Shown here piece after piece: positions 22,481 through 35,006 of a stretch of 64,000 nucleotides of DNA. This DNA comes from Humulus lupulus (taxonomy: Eukaryota; Streptophyta; Magnoliopsida; Rosales; Cannabaceae), in NCBI RefSeq assembly GCF_963169125.1, contig NC_084799.1:67200143-67264142 (forward strand). The letters are read 5' to 3'. Both the position numbers and the translations under genes were made by a program. The notes beneath the pieces were generated by a model. It was not told the origin of the DNA. It made no database searches and was given only the letters and a program-made list of their open reading frames with translations. The first letter of the stretch is position 1. The number at the start of each line of letters is the position of its first letter.

Positions 22481-25400
22481 TTACAAACATCTAACAACTT
22501 CAGCAAAAATACAATTCTTATTCAAGACTTTTTGACTCAGCCTACCACTTAATCTAAATTTCAGGGCCTGCTTAATCAACCTCACTATGTGAAAAGGAGA
22601 AAAAGAACAGTAAGAAAAAATACAAGAGTTTCTATTGCACCAAACACTATAAACTGCAGCTGCCAGTGATGCTACTGAAATGCAGTGCAAAATATTCTTA
22701 GGCTTCCCTTTTAACCACTCCTTCCAGCCAGCAAACTGAATAGGCCAAATACCAGAACACAACCAATCTCTAAGCAACAACCAAACCTGCTACGAAAAAC
22801 AACAGTCAAAGAACAAATGCTGATGAGATTCCTCTTCCCTCTCACAAACCGGACATAACAGAGAAGAAACAGAGATCTGGCACTTCAGCAAGTTGTCTCT
22901 AGTAAGAAGGTGACCAAGCACTGATTGCCAAAGCATAAAACGTTGCTTAGGGACTGATAGGCATCACCAAACTGCCTTAGCATAATCAACATTATTCTTC
23001 TGAAGAATTCTACTGAGTAGAACATTCAGTCTGAGCTTACCATTCACTGCCGAATCAACCAAAACAGCTTCAGGAAAAGTCTCTCTCAGGTAGCAAAGCT
23101 TACGCCAGTACCAACTCACATCAGGTTTTAGATGATAAGACCAGAAAGATTGACCCTTAAGATAAATCCCGTCAATCTATTTCACCCATAACACATCTTG
23201 TTTTGACGACAAAGCCAAAATAAATTTTTCCATAAGGATTTTATTACAAATTGAACCTTCCTTAAAACCCAGACCTCCAAGAGTTTTAGGGAGACAAACT
23301 TGAGACCAAGAGGTAAAATGGAACTTGCTGCGGTTGTTAGATAAACCCCAAAGGAAGTTTTGACACAATCTGTCTATTTCATGAATAACACTATAGGGAA
23401 GCATAAAAATATGCATCCAATAATTGTGGATGCTAAGCAGAACCGAAAATATCAACTAAGTTATCCCCGCAAATGATAAATGCCTACTCGCCCACACATG
23501 AAGCCTAGCCTAAATTTTCTTAATAATCTCCCCACAATCAGCAACTTGCCATTTCGTTGGTCTCAAAGAGACCCCCAGATATTTCAAAGGAAATCTTCCC
23601 TCTTCAGTAGTCACTCCCCCAAAGAAAACTTGGGACTTGTTCAGATTGGCAGCAAGCCCTGAACTGCTACAGAAACTCAGAAATCCCTCAAAAATAAGCT
23701 GAACTGATCTAAAGCTTCCTTTATAGAACAAAATCAGGTCATTCGCAAAGCAAAGGTTCACTAGTTGTAAGTGTTTGCACATAGGGTGATATCTAAACTC
23801 TCTGTGATTAGAACTTAGCTTAAGGAGCCTAGTGAGATACTCCATAACCAGCACAAAAAGCAGAGGAGAGATAGGATCTCCTTGTCTTAAACCTATCCTC
23901 CCCTCAAAACTACTATGTAATCTCCCATTCAATAAAAGAGTATAGGAGGAACCCGTCAAACAAATCATAATCCAATGAATAAATTTTCTAGGAAAGTAAA
24001 ATGCAGTCAAAATCTCCTCCAAAAAAGCCCAATCAATAGAGTCATATGCCTTACTAAGATCAATCTTTATCAAGCACCAGGGAGAAATATTCTTCCTAGA
24101 ATAACCATGAAGCAAATCTTGAAGGATTAAAATATTATGAGCAAGTTGTCTAATTTTTTATAAAAGCTCCTTGATTTTGGTGTATAATCCTAGGAAGAAT
24201 CTTAGCCAACCGTAAATAAATCATCTTTGAAATGCATTTATAAAGAATGTTACAGCAGGCAATAGGTCTAAAATCAGAAGCCATAGTAGGAGAATCTACC
24301 TTAGGAATTAGGGTTAATATTGGCCCATTTAACTCTGATGGAATCTCACCATTCTCGAAGAACAACAAAATCGCTTCTGATATTTCAGCTCCTATATCCT
24401 TCCAAAGAGCTTTAAAAAAACCCGAACCAAAACCATCAGGACCAGGACTCTTGATTGAGGGAATACTAAATAAAGCTCTCTTAACATCTTTCTGAGTAAA
24501 AGGTTGCATCAGATCAAGTTGTTGCTCCAAAGATAAGACATTTCCCTGCTTGAAACAGTTCAAATCCACCCGACTAGTAGCTGAACTATTCTTACCCAGA
24601 AAACCTTTAAAATGATTATAAAAATGAGCAATTACCTCAGTATAATTTTCCAGAATATGACCCTCTTCATTTATATAGCTAGAAATATTGTTCCTCTTCC
24701 TCCTCTGTTTAAGAGAGGCATGAAAGAAAGTTGTATTCTCATCTCCAAATCTCAGCCAATTAATTTTACTCTTTTGACGAAGAAAACTCTCCTACATTTT
24801 GGACTTGCTAGCAAAATCATTAGCCCCTGATGTAAATTATATGAATAAGGAGACTGCTGCAACAAGAATTGAGCTCTCTCATACCTCAGCTTAGCTTCAG
24901 TATACTGTTTGACTACATCACCAACCTGTTTCTTATTGAAGTGACTCAAAACAGGTTTAAGCCTCTTTAGCTTCTGCATAACTTGTTGTAACCCATAACC
25001 ACCAGCTGGTTTAGACCAGCTATCCATAACTGTACTACGGAACTCCTCATGATTAACCCAGAAATTATAAAATCTAAAAGGCCTAATCCCGGATTAATTA
25101 AATTGAAATGTCTTAATAATACAGTAACAGTGATCGAAAATAGTATCCCAATAGATACGAGCTTCAGACTCTGGAAATAAATCTGACCACTTCTCATTGA
25201 TAAAAATCCTATCCAGCTTAGAGTAGATTCTGGTATCAGCTTGTTGTTTGTTAGACCAGGTGTAAAAAGAGCCATTAGAACGCAATTCAGACAGCAAAGT
25301 TTTAGCCCTCCAAAGACGACTATCTTCTACTTCCATTTCAGTAACCATTCGACCCCCTATACGATCATCAAATTCGAAGATAGCATTAAAGTCCCCAATA

Positions 25401-25810
25401 AACTGCCAAGGATCAACTGAAGCCTGAGGAATTGTTAGTTGAGACCACAACTCCTTTCTCTCCTCCATCGAATTTCTACCATAAACAAATGACAAAAAAG
25501 CCTTCTTAACAACTCCCTTAATCTTAACTTCACAATAAATAAGCTGATCCATATCCTGAATTACATTGACTTGAACTATATCATCCTTCCAAACTAAAAG
25601 AATCCTTCCTTCCACAGACTCACTGCTATACAAATGCCATCCCAAGAAGACATTCTTCATCATCTCCTCAATTTTATTGTTTTTCAACTTAGTTTCAAGA
25701 AAACCACCCAAACCTATTTTATTAATAGTACAAAAATCTAAAAGGGATCTTTGCTTATTCCTATTATTTAAACCCCTAATATTCCAACAAAGCAAGTTAC
25801 ACCCCTCCAT
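22481..25810 (-). pseudogene. LINE ORF2: endonuclease / reverse transcriptase / zf-RVT
   Basis: The start MEGCNLLCWNIRGLNN is at 25810. The endonuclease/exonuclease/phosphatase domain (about 25100-25810) has WNIRGLNN, FLETK, FVYGRN, FIGDFNAI and FDHC, matching the Asn, Glu, Asp-Asn and Asp-His catalytic positions. The RT domain (about 23510-24570) has SPGPDGFGSGFF, LIPKVD, FRPIACCNILYK, LIKIDLSKAYDSIDW and GLRQGDPISPLLF. The active-site box reads FAND at 23738-23749 instead of FADD, losing a metal-binding Asp. The C-terminal zf-RVT region (22480-22870) has CPVCEREEESHQHLFFDC. Frame breaks near 25090, 24750, 24140, 23500 and 22800 make it non-functional. The intact protein would nick target DNA and prime reverse transcription there. 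Confidence 0.9.
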
Positions 25811-26000
25811 TAGATATCTGAATATCGTGTAAACTCCTCTTTGCAACCACTTCCTTGTTCTCCTGCAAAATACTAAATTTATTTGCCCTCACTGTCAAGT
25901 TTTCAGCAATATTTTGCTTGACACCTCCCACTTTCTTTGGGGTAGACCAAGATTTCTCATGCCTTTTCGAAGAATAACTGGTAACTTTAGCTAAAACTTT

Positions 26001-27165
26001 TCATGCCTTCGACTCTCTTGTTACAGCCAACTGATCACTCTTGACATTCTGATGAACCTCCTTTTCTGCTATTACAAGGTGAGGATCCATTGACCTATCC
26101 TCAAGAGCTGGCTCATTCAAATTGGTAGAAACTCCAGGATCCCCTTTATCAGATTTAGAGGCTTTCTGCTTTGGCTTCCAATGAACCTCCTGAGCCTGTT
26201 TACAACTAGAAGCAACATGACCTAAATTCTTACAACAAGAACAACGTGTAGGTAGCCATTCAAATTCTATAGCCTGTTCCATCAATTGACCCCGCTCATT
26301 TATAAAATTTATACAATGAGGAATACGATCAGAAATTTCAACATCCACTAGTACTCTAGTAAATTTCACCATTGATTTATCCTTGGTTACCTTATCCATC
26401 ATCATAGGCTTACCTATAGTGCTAACAAGTACACTCAGAGTTTTAAGGCCCCAATACTGGAGACCCAAATCTGGTAGACGAACCCAGACCGGAACTGATT
26501 TCACCATCCTCAATTTATCCAATTCGGTCGACCAAGGCCTCAACAAAACAGGTTTTCTGTCAAAGTGTACCACACTAGCTTCTAACACCATGTCTCTAGT
26601 AGCTTCATCCCTAAATTTTACTAGAGTATAACCCCCATTCATACGAGCAATTCTTTCAATACCCAATTTACCCCATATGCGATTTATGAAACCTTCAAAC
26701 ACAGTTAAGGGAGGTTTTGCACCCAAAACTACACAAACCATTGCAGATTGCCAAAAAGAAGCTTCCACTTCTATCTCTTCCTTATCAACTTGAGCTATCA
26801 ATTGACCTTCACGGAGCAATGGTTCCTCATAATTGAGTCGAACACCACCCTGAGCAGCAAAGGAGTCTTGAAATTTCGACCATTTTTCTTTAGCCAATTC
26901 CTGAAAAATCTTGCTCTGCAGCTTCCTTCGCCCATGACCAAGAACCAGAAATATTTCCAGATTTGGCCTGATCGCACTTAGCCAGAGACTGCTCCTCCCC
27001 AACCTCTTGAAAAACGTCCAACGTGTCTGCAAAGATCTCCTCCAGGGGGTCCCCCCTCACCTCATCTTCAACCTCCACTCTTTCAAGAATTTCCTTACTA
27101 GCACTACTCACGATCGGAGATGATTTAGATCCAGGCTTCTGAATGATTTTCTTGCGCCTCGCCAT
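26001..27165 (-). pseudogene. LINE ORF1: DUF4283 / zinc-knuckle protein
   Basis: The likely start is MARRKKIIQKPGSKSS at 27165. A frameshift near 26890-26900 separates it from the longer frame (26001-27032). That frame holds a DUF4283-type domain (FWQSAMVCVVLGAKPP, GKLGIERIARMNGGYTLVKF, VPVWVRLPDLGLQYW) and a zinc knuckle CSCCKNLGHVASSC (CX2CX4HX4C) near 26220. Such ORF1 proteins bind the element RNA. A basic, Lys-rich tail follows the knuckle. Apart from the frameshift the frame is well kept, better than ORF2. Confidence 0.88.
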
Positions 27166-27493
27166 CGAGAGCAAGAAACCAGTCGCACGCCTTCTATTCT
27201 GCTATATTTTTTTTATTATAATTTGTTATAGTTTAATTATTTGAAATTAGTATTGTTAAGTTAAAAGTAAAAAGATTCACTTTTGAGCTTAAATGTTTAA
27301 GTAAATTAAGTTTTAATTAATATTTTCATAGAATTATTATGACTTATTTTATAATTGAAATTATTTGACAATGATTTAATTTATTTTGTAGGAAAATTAT
27401 TGCATTTAAGGTGCTTGAAGAAGAAAAATAAAGAAAAGAAAATAAAGTTGTGATGAAAGGAAAATTATGGCATTTTTAAGAGGAAATAAGCAA

Positions 27494-27775
27494 ACAAATG
27501 GCACCTTGCCCAAGCCCCACGGCCTACCCCGAAGACCCCAGCTGCCCCAAACCCCTCTCAGCCCGCCTGCCCTCTCCCACCCCCTGGGCCCGATGCCTCC
27601 AGGCCCAACAGCGCCTGCCCCTCCAGCCAAGCCCGAAGCTCCTCAGCCCAGCACCTGGGCCCATGCCTCCCAGCTGCCAGCAAGCCCCACGGCCCAGCTT
27701 CCTTCTCCTCACGCCTGGGCCTATTTCCAGCCTTTGGCCCACTTGCCACCAGTAGCCAACTAGCCACTTTCTCAC
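27494..27775. repeat. C-rich low-complexity patch in the LTR-type repeat
   Basis: Repeated GGCCCA, CAGCCC and GCCCAGC words in an otherwise AT-rich element give Pro/Ala-rich frames on one strand and Gly-rich frames on the other. I see no domain and do not call a gene. Confidence 0.7.
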
Positions 27776-30365
27776 ACTTCTTGAGCCCAATTTTTCCCCT
27801 TGTCCCTAAAATGTCATTTTTGACCCAATTTTTCTACACATTTCACTACAAAATTCATCACGACACCCTCAAATTTACCCCTACTTGCCATATTATTATT
27901 AATTTAATTAATCTAATCAATTTAATTAATTTTAATTGATTATTTTAATAATCTCATATTGTCTATAAATATGTAATTTCAAGAGCATTTTGGGTGTGCT
28001 TAATTTTTGGGTAACCATCATCTTTTCTACCATTTCTCTCTATCATTCTCTCTTCCATTTTAGTGTTTTTCAAGAAGCATTTTCAAGTATGTATTTTATT
28101 TATTTTGTAATTTCTATTCTTGTTATGTGCTTCTAATATTTTTCATAAGATTATTAAGATCATGATGAAGCAACTTGTAACTAGATAATATTTATGTTGT
28201 ATGTTGATTTCCCTTGTAATGCAACAAAGTTTATGGATTTTTCTTCTTCATATATGTCTTTCATCTTTAATATCTCATGTTTTGGATTGTTAGATAATAT
28301 TGCACTTTGTTCTTCATTTTGCAAAACATAATATTCTGTGTAAGATGTGTAATTAAATTGTACACATCCAATGCTTAGAACAAAAATATTATGTTTTGCC
28401 TTATAAATAATGTTATTTGATTTTTTGTTGTTTCATTAGGTTGATTCACATTAAATACTTTGAAATTATACTTTTTTTGAAAAGTGAAGGAAAATCCTAT
28501 CTCTTTAGAAATAATTTGTGCTTAAAATTATAAATCTATTTGGAAAATGATAGTTTGACTTACTTTAACTATCACTAAAACTTGGGAATCAATATACTAA
28601 TAAGTATTATTAAACTTACATTTTGTGGATTCTAGTATCTTAATAATCTTTCTTTTACAACTTATTTTCAAATCATAATTGATTTATTTTTATTCTCTTA
28701 AATAGCTTTATTTTAAATCTTTTATTTTATGTTCATGACATTAAATCTCATCACTCTTTGGAGCTAGATTAGAATTTATTAATTTTGGTTTAAAATAGTT
28801 TCCTTTTTTATTTTAGACAACTCCTTTGGGTTCGACATCTTGCTTACACGATCACTATTCTATATGAACGATTCGTGTGCTTGCGATTTACATATTGAAA
28901 ACATACCCACTTTTGGGTCCATCGGCAATCAATATCAATATATAGAGGACTCAACATGCTTCCTCAATAACCATGCATGTCACATACTGGGTGTAGTTTT
29001 CTTACCTCTGGTTCGAGCGTGAAATAATAAAAGAACAACATTTGAGAACGATAGGTCTTTAAGTTCCTTAGCGGTCACCTAGTCATAACAAATATGAAAT
29101 CCCATCAATAAAAATAAATAATAAAGGTTCATAATCTAAAACCTTGCTCCCGGGGCATCGAATCGTACTAAAACAGTTAGTAGATTTGATCGCGAGCCTT
29201 AGGAAATGAAACCCCGAGCCTAAACCCGTAAAAAACTCCTCCCTGGCACTAAAGGAAAGGGTGGGTCGCGACCTGGCCTAGTGAGTCGCAGCGCGCCCCC
29301 AAGATAGAGAGCATCTGTCTGGGGTACCAGGGGCAGGCCGCGACTTGGCCTAGTGGGTCGCAGTGCGCCTGCCTAACAGAGCCTAGGGGAGGCTCTGGCT
29401 TGGGTCCAAGTCGTGACTTGCATGAACTTGGTCGCGACTTGACCCAGCGAACCCAGCTCCCCTGCCCATTTTCTCAATTCAAACCACCCCAAATCTTCAT
29501 AAATCCCAAAATCACACCCAAGCATTACCACAACATATCCATCATTTAAACAGGAAAACCCAAGCTTTGAACCATTCAAAATCTCATCAAATAACTACTT
29601 CTAAGATCAAAACTATAAAGCTCAAGAACTAACTCAAAAATAGAGCAAACAAAAAAACTATGGCTGAAATCTTACCTTAAACACAGGTTTGAATCCCCTA
29701 CAATGGCTAATCACTAGCCTAAAACCTCAAGCTTTGATTCCCAAGCTTTGATCCTCAAGCTCACTTCAAAATTCAAGCCAAGAAGAAGAAAAAGAGATGA
29801 TCGAGAGAAAGAAGGAAAAAAGTCTCTGTTTTTGGCTACCTAAACCTTCTACAACTAGCCACTAACCTTAAGTATATCCCATGGTCAAAAGATCAAAATG
29901 CCCCTAAGCCCATTTAATTCCTATACAACCAGCCAAGCGCAAAATATTCATTTCCTACTTATCCCGATAATCATAATGAAAGTCCTCCAATTCACGTTAT
30001 TGACAATATTATCAAATAATAATTAAATCATATCCCATTACCCATTCATTCCCGATAATGTACTAAGCATCAAATTACCCAAGACTTACCCCGAGCTTGG
30101 AAATTAATCCTGTTATGACCAAACCCCTAATTTATGTTCTAAGATCGTCTCATGTCAAATAGCTCGAACATATCCACATTATAATGTGGTCTCATCCATA
30201 AATCATAAACATGCACATAAATATACAGATATGCAATTATCATCATCATATATTCTACATAATAATGCATTTAATCACATAATTGCATAATAAATCAATT
30301 ATGGCCTTCCTGGTCCCCTAATCCAAGCATAAACCACATTAGGGATTTTGGGACATTACACTAAT

Positions 30366-32508
30366 CTTGCATATCTGATTCCAGTTTCCAGCTCGCTCCC
30401 TCGACCTTGTTGTTCCTCTATAATACCTTAACCAAAGTTATAGTTTTGTTCCTCACAACCTTGCCCTTTCTGTCTAGTATCTGGACTGGTTGTTCCTTAT
30501 AGGAGAGATCCTCGTAATTCAATACATGAGTCACGTCTGACACATATTTCCGAAGGGTGAAAATATGAACTACATTGTGTACGGCCGACAGTGCCGAAGG
30601 TAAGGCCATCCTATTGGCCACCTGACCGTTCCTCTCCAGGATCCCAAATGGTCATATAAATCTAGGGCTCAACTCGCCCTTTTTTTTTTTTCCAAATCTC
30701 CTCACTCCTTTCCATGGTGAGCCTCTAAGGAAGACATAGTCTCCCACTTGGAACTCTACGTCCCTATGCTTCAAATTAGCATAACATTTTATGTCTACTT
30801 TGAGAAGCGAGCATCTTAGCTCTAATCCTTTCAATAGCCTCAGTGGTCTTCTGAACTACCTCAGGACCCAAATATTTCCTCCCATCCCTAGTGAATGGGA
30901 GATCTACCCTTTCTACCATACAACATCTGATAAGGTGTCACTCTAATAATCTACTGGTAGTTTTCATTATAGGAAAAACTCTATTAACGACGAATATTCA
31001 TTCCAGAACCCTTCAAAGTCCAATATACATATTCTCAGCATGTCTTACTAATATCTGGATAATCCTCTCTGATTTACCATCAGTCTGAGGATAATAAGTT
31101 GTACTAAATTTTTGCTGTGTACTCATTACCCTCTATAAACTTCCCCAAAACATGGAAGTAAACATGGGGTCCATATCCGTCAGGATAGACCTCGAAGTCC
31201 CATAAAGGCGTGCTATCTCTCTCACATAGAGATCTGCATAATGGTCAACTATATTGTTTGTTCTCACAAGTACAAAGTGAGCTGACTTCATAAATTGGTC
31301 CATAGTGACCCATACTGAATCATGCTGGCCCACTATCTTGCGCAACCCCACCACGAAATCCATCGTGATGTCCTCCCATTTCCACTATGGCATACCCAAA
31401 GGTTGTAGTAGCCTTACTGGTTTTTGATACCCTGTCTTGACCTGCTAACAGGCTAGGCACTTTGCCACGTACTCGGTCACGTCCCTCCTCATCCCAGGCC
31501 ACCAATATAAAGCTTTAAGATCCTAATATATCTTCATGGTGCCTGGATTTAGAGAATAAGGGGTAGTATGAGATTCATAGGGAATCTCCCATCTGAACCC
31601 AGTATTCATCAGAACACAAATTCGATCCCTATACCTCAATAAACTCAAGCCTGACACTGTATATCCTTAGCTATTCCAGCTAGGACATCCCCTCTAATCT
31701 TTCCCAACTGTGGGTTACTCAACTGTTTTTCTTTGATCCTCTCTAAAAGAGTAGACTAAAGTGTAATGTTGGCCAACTGGCCCACAAGTAACTCTATTCC
31801 AGCTCTTGTCATATTCTTCAAGTGACGTGATGCATAGGCAATCACCTTTCCCGTCTACATAAGGACACAAACTAAACCCTGTCTCGAGGCGTCACAATAA
31901 ACCATAAACTTGTTCTAATATGTAGGAAGACTCAGAACTGAAGCTGTGATCAATTACTGCTTCAACTTCTGGAAGCTGTTCTCACACTCATCTAACTATG
32001 CAAACTTCTAATTATATTTTTGCGTGTCAGTTCTATCAATGAGGTAATGATCCTCGAGAACTCTTCCACAAAACTAATGTAGTACCCTACCAATCCAAGG
32101 AAACTCCTGTTCTTCGAGGTGTCTCTACTCTCAGTTAAGGATTGGCCTTGGCCAATCCTTAACTGAGAGTATACCAACATATCGTCGATAAAGATGATCA
32201 CAATCGATCTAGATAATCTTTGAACACTCTATTCATCAAATCCATAAGTGTTGCCAGGGCATTAGTCAATCCAAATGACATAATTAAGAACTCATAGTAC
32301 CCAAATCTGGTACAAAAGCAGCCTTTAGTATATCCTTCTCCTCAATCCCCTGCTGGTAATAACCATATCAAAGATCCATCTTGGAGAATACTGTCTTACC
32401 CTGTAACTGAACCTTTAGTTCTTTCAACTCTGCTGGAGTCATTCTATACGATGCCCTAGGCACTGGTTCCATCCCTAGCACCAAGAGAATCACATCTCTA
32501 TCTCCCTA
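30366..32508 (-). pseudogene. pol: E-A pol: RT, RNase H and integrase relics
   Basis: Minus-strand reading, from 32508 down. The RT starts in MEPVPRASYRMTPAELKELK (near 32440). A deletion follows, joining KVQLQ directly to GKTVFSKMDL and removing the middle fingers. FIDDMLVYS at about 32180 keeps the catalytic Asp pair. A second deletion with a palindrome at the joint (32127-32170) leads to SFLGLVGYYISFVEEFS. The integrase zinc-finger region near 31450-31500 has AKCLACQQ with stops. The integrase core is seen as MDFVVGLRKIVGQHDSVWVT (31363) and SILTDMDPMFTSMFW. C-terminal parts read DVEFQVGDYVFLRGSPW (near 30740) and YEDLSYKEQPVQILDRKGK (near 30500). Many stops make it dead. Copy 43935-45311 shows the better-preserved integrase of a related element. 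Confidence 0.88.
32127..32170. repeat. 44-bp palindrome at a deletion joint in RT
   Basis: Two 21-bp arms (32127-32147 and 32150-32170) are exact reverse complements around a 2-bp spacer. The centre reads GGATTGGCCTTGGCCAATCC. It joins RT sequence just after the FIDDMLVYS box to the later GYY region, so it marks the place where several dozen codons were lost. Confidence 0.9.
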
Positions 32509-33571
32509 CACTACAAAAATTCTTTTAATAACACCAAAAATGTGTTATCAAAACATACCATAACACTTTTTGATGTGTTAAGACCGACTATGTTATCGTA
32601 GGTCAGAGTACTTTACATAACACTTTATCATTGTTATACAGATGTGTTATTATATTGTCAACGATAACACACTTTTTGTGTTATTTTAATAAATAGATAA
32701 GTGTTTAATTATATAATTTATAGTTGATTATATAACACATTTCAATACTTATAAATTTGTGTTATAATACACTTTAGTATAACACATTATTTGTGTTATA
32801 TAATGAAGTTTGCATAACAAAATTCTTTACTTATAAAAAGTGTTATTGTAATAGATATTATAAAACATTTTTCGTATTATTTTAATATTTAGATAAGTTT
32901 AAATTCTCATTATATATTCATTTATATAACACTAATTTATTCTATTATATTTTAATTTTTTTTAATATAATTAAAATTAGCTTTCTAATATATACTAGCA
33001 TCATCAAATGAACTTGATTTTCAAATAACAAATAGTAAAAACATTCAACATTATATTAACAATCCACAAATTAGTTTAAAACATTCAACACTGTCATCAA
33101 CAACAAAATGTTCTTAAAGTATTCAAGTAATCTTAAATATTCAACATATTGAAAAGTTACTACTTTCAGCACAAAATATTCTACAACTGCCCAACACAAA
33201 GCCTTCAAAATTAAGTATCGTTTTCTATTTCGCTTGTCACATCTATAAAATGAACAAAGAAATATTTTATTGTTATTATCTAGCATCACAAATTACTTCA
33301 AGAAAAATGCTATGAAAATTATTTACAAGAGAGGACACTTGTAATGAGCATAATATTAATTCAAATTGGCCCCATTATCATTTTGTCTTTCTCATCTTCC
33401 CTATCAAATCAATCAAATAATACTATCATAATACTATAAATTGATACAACAGCTTCTCGTATAGTTTATTAATGCATCCTCATCGGTATTATCAAACCAC
33501 AGGCCAACTTATTACTTTACACAAAACACTACCCAAAAACAAAGGCAAAGGGCTGTGTATGCAGCTGACTC

Positions 33572-35006
33572 CTACTTTCGATGCCCTGATGATGCCATAA
33601 GAACAACAACAACCACAATAAACATAGAAAACATACTTACTAGCAATATATATATTCTTCTTGACGATTTTCTGTATTCTCCAAACAAAAGAATTCCCCA
33701 GAAAGTGCTTACTAGTGGAAGTGCTCGCCAATCACCACCCCAAAAAAGTCCATATTAGTATGTGATGCACATTTTGGTTCAGTTGAAATTTTTCACAAAC
33801 AAGTTTATCCCACAAAAGAGAAGTTTGGAATCAAGAAAAAAATATATATTTGAACCAACCTGAACATCATCTATTGCAGCATACCCTGCAGCTTGGCCTC
33901 CCGTGAATTGGAGACCATTGCCAAACCCGCAGAGCAGACCGGCCATTAAGGCCCAGCCTCTGCCATTCCAGTCATTCATATAAGCCTTGAATGATGATTT
34001 GGGTAAGTCCAGCACATGGTAGTAAAGGAATGTGATGTGAGGATTATAGCAAGGACAAAACAAGATACTGAGAAGTAAAAGAATGCAGTGTAGACAACCA
34101 AGTGAGGAACCCCATCTTTCAATGTATGCCATTGATCATTTGTTGCCAAGTTGAATGCTGGTAAGAATAGAGAAAAACAAACACCAGCCAAGAAACATAT
34201 GGACAGTCCAATGAGAGTGCTTTTCCCAAACACCTGTAGCAAGAGTTATAATTATTAAATGTGATAGAGAATATGAGATGTTTGGATTTGAATGTTTGGT
34301 GATGAACGTCTTGTTGTGTAGTATTTTTGCAACACAAGATTATCACTTTTCATCTAAATGTGAGAATTTTAATTGATTTTCCATACTAAAAATTATTGTC
34401 TTTTACAGCGCCATCTATAGTGGTACAACTAGTTTTCTGCTCATTCTCATTATCCTTAAGTGCACCATCAAACAAAACAATTAAGTAAAAATTGCATCAC
34501 TCAACAAGCTCGATGATTTTATTTTTAAAAATGTATAAAAACAAGATAATTCTTTGATAACCTTAACATTTAATGAATGAAACATACCCCTCTTTAGATG
34601 AAAAACCTTCATGCTTTTCTTTATTATCAGCTGCATTAGATGAGTGGATAGTAGAAGCAAGGCAAACTGCAACCAAGAAGCAGCCAATGCCAGGGAAAAG
34701 GATCTCGACTCTACTAATTCTATTGTCTAAAAAGTAATTCAAGGTTGTTCTTGTCACCATTAAAGATCGCAACAGAAGGAAAAAATTCAATATCTATAAG
34801 AGCAACACAGACAAACATCAACATTTAGAAATTGTCAGAGAGAGAGAGAGAGAATGAAAGAAAGGACCTATAACAACTGTTATGCTTGCAGTGATCACTT
34901 CTGTGACTGATAAGCCAACAAAAGCCCAAGCATACTGAGTTGAGAGATTTCCAAGGCTAAGTACCACCCCTCCTGCCATTACAAACATCACAGAAGGCCA
35001 ATTATC
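33572..35006 (-). pseudogene. captured ureide permease (UPS) gene fragment
   Basis: Ureide permeases are plant plasma-membrane carriers for allantoin, uracil and related compounds, with about ten membrane spans. Exons seen, in gene order: 34868-35006 (DNWPSVMFVMAGGVVLSLGN...), about 34563-34748 (TTLNYFLDNRISRVEILFPG...), 33860-34233 (VFGKSTLIGLSICFLAGVCF... to GGQAAGYAAIDDVQ), and 33572-33724 (ALPLVSTFWGILLFGEYRKS... ending SSGHRK then stop). Exon 33860-34233 has a one-base deletion between FVLAIIL and ITFLYY, shifting the frame. The AG acceptor before ALPLV is altered. The N-terminal exons and the central hydrophilic loop before VFGKS are missing. Introns are kept, so the copy came from genomic DNA. 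Confidence 0.88.

Larger units (their letters stand above)
22399..27210 (-). mobile_element. L1-type LINE, degenerate
   Basis: A non-LTR retrotransposon on the minus strand with the L1 order: ORF1 (zinc-knuckle RNA-binding protein) then ORF2 (endonuclease, reverse transcriptase, zf-RVT). Its poly-A tail appears as the T run at 22399-22404. A target-site duplication TTTTATTATAATTT is at 22385-22398 and 27211-27224. It is nearly full length (4.8 kb), but ORF2 is broken by several frameshifts and stops. Confidence 0.93.
22232..28924 (+). mobile_element. LTR-type repeat (possibly Athila-like solo LTR) hosting a LINE
   Basis: It starts TGATAACTCTACAAAATGG at 22232 and the host LTR resumes after about 28924. 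The pentamer GCAAT is at 22227-22231 and 28925-28929, fitting a 5-bp TSD. The non-LINE part (22232-22398 plus 27225-28924) is about 1.9 kb. It has a possible TATA box (CTATAAATATG near 27963) and, near its end, GGGTTCGACATCTTGC and GCTTGCGATTTACA, a style seen at the ends of Athila-type LTRs. The 3' end is not a textbook CA, so the exact end and class are uncertain. No coding sequence of its own. Confidence 0.65.
21341..30360 (-). mobile_element. solo Ty3/gypsy LTR inserted near the 3' end of E-A pol
   Basis: It begins TGTAACGCCCTAGTTACTCC and ends ...TTGGGACATTACA. The TSD CTAAT lies at 21336-21340 and 30361-30365. E-A pol reads across the insertion when it is removed. It is cut at 22232-28924 by another LTR-type repeat; without that it measures about 2.3 kb. 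It shares the layout of the E-A LTR, including units with GACTATTAAGTCA or similar near 21830-22180 and the AGCACCCGTGAGCC block. Small ORFs inside are not meaningful. Confidence 0.9.

Noticed and set aside
27467..27790. Pro/Ala-rich and Gly/Arg-rich ORFs up to 98 aa
   Set aside because: Low-complexity translation of a C-rich patch inside an LTR-type repeat, open in several frames on both strands.
27843..27860. CACTACAAAATTC as a CACTA left end
   Set aside because: No matching opposite end, no subterminal repeats, and it lies within a continuous LTR-type sequence.
33572..35006. Functional ureide permease gene
   Set aside because: N-terminal exons and the central loop are missing, one exon has a one-base deletion, and an acceptor is lost.
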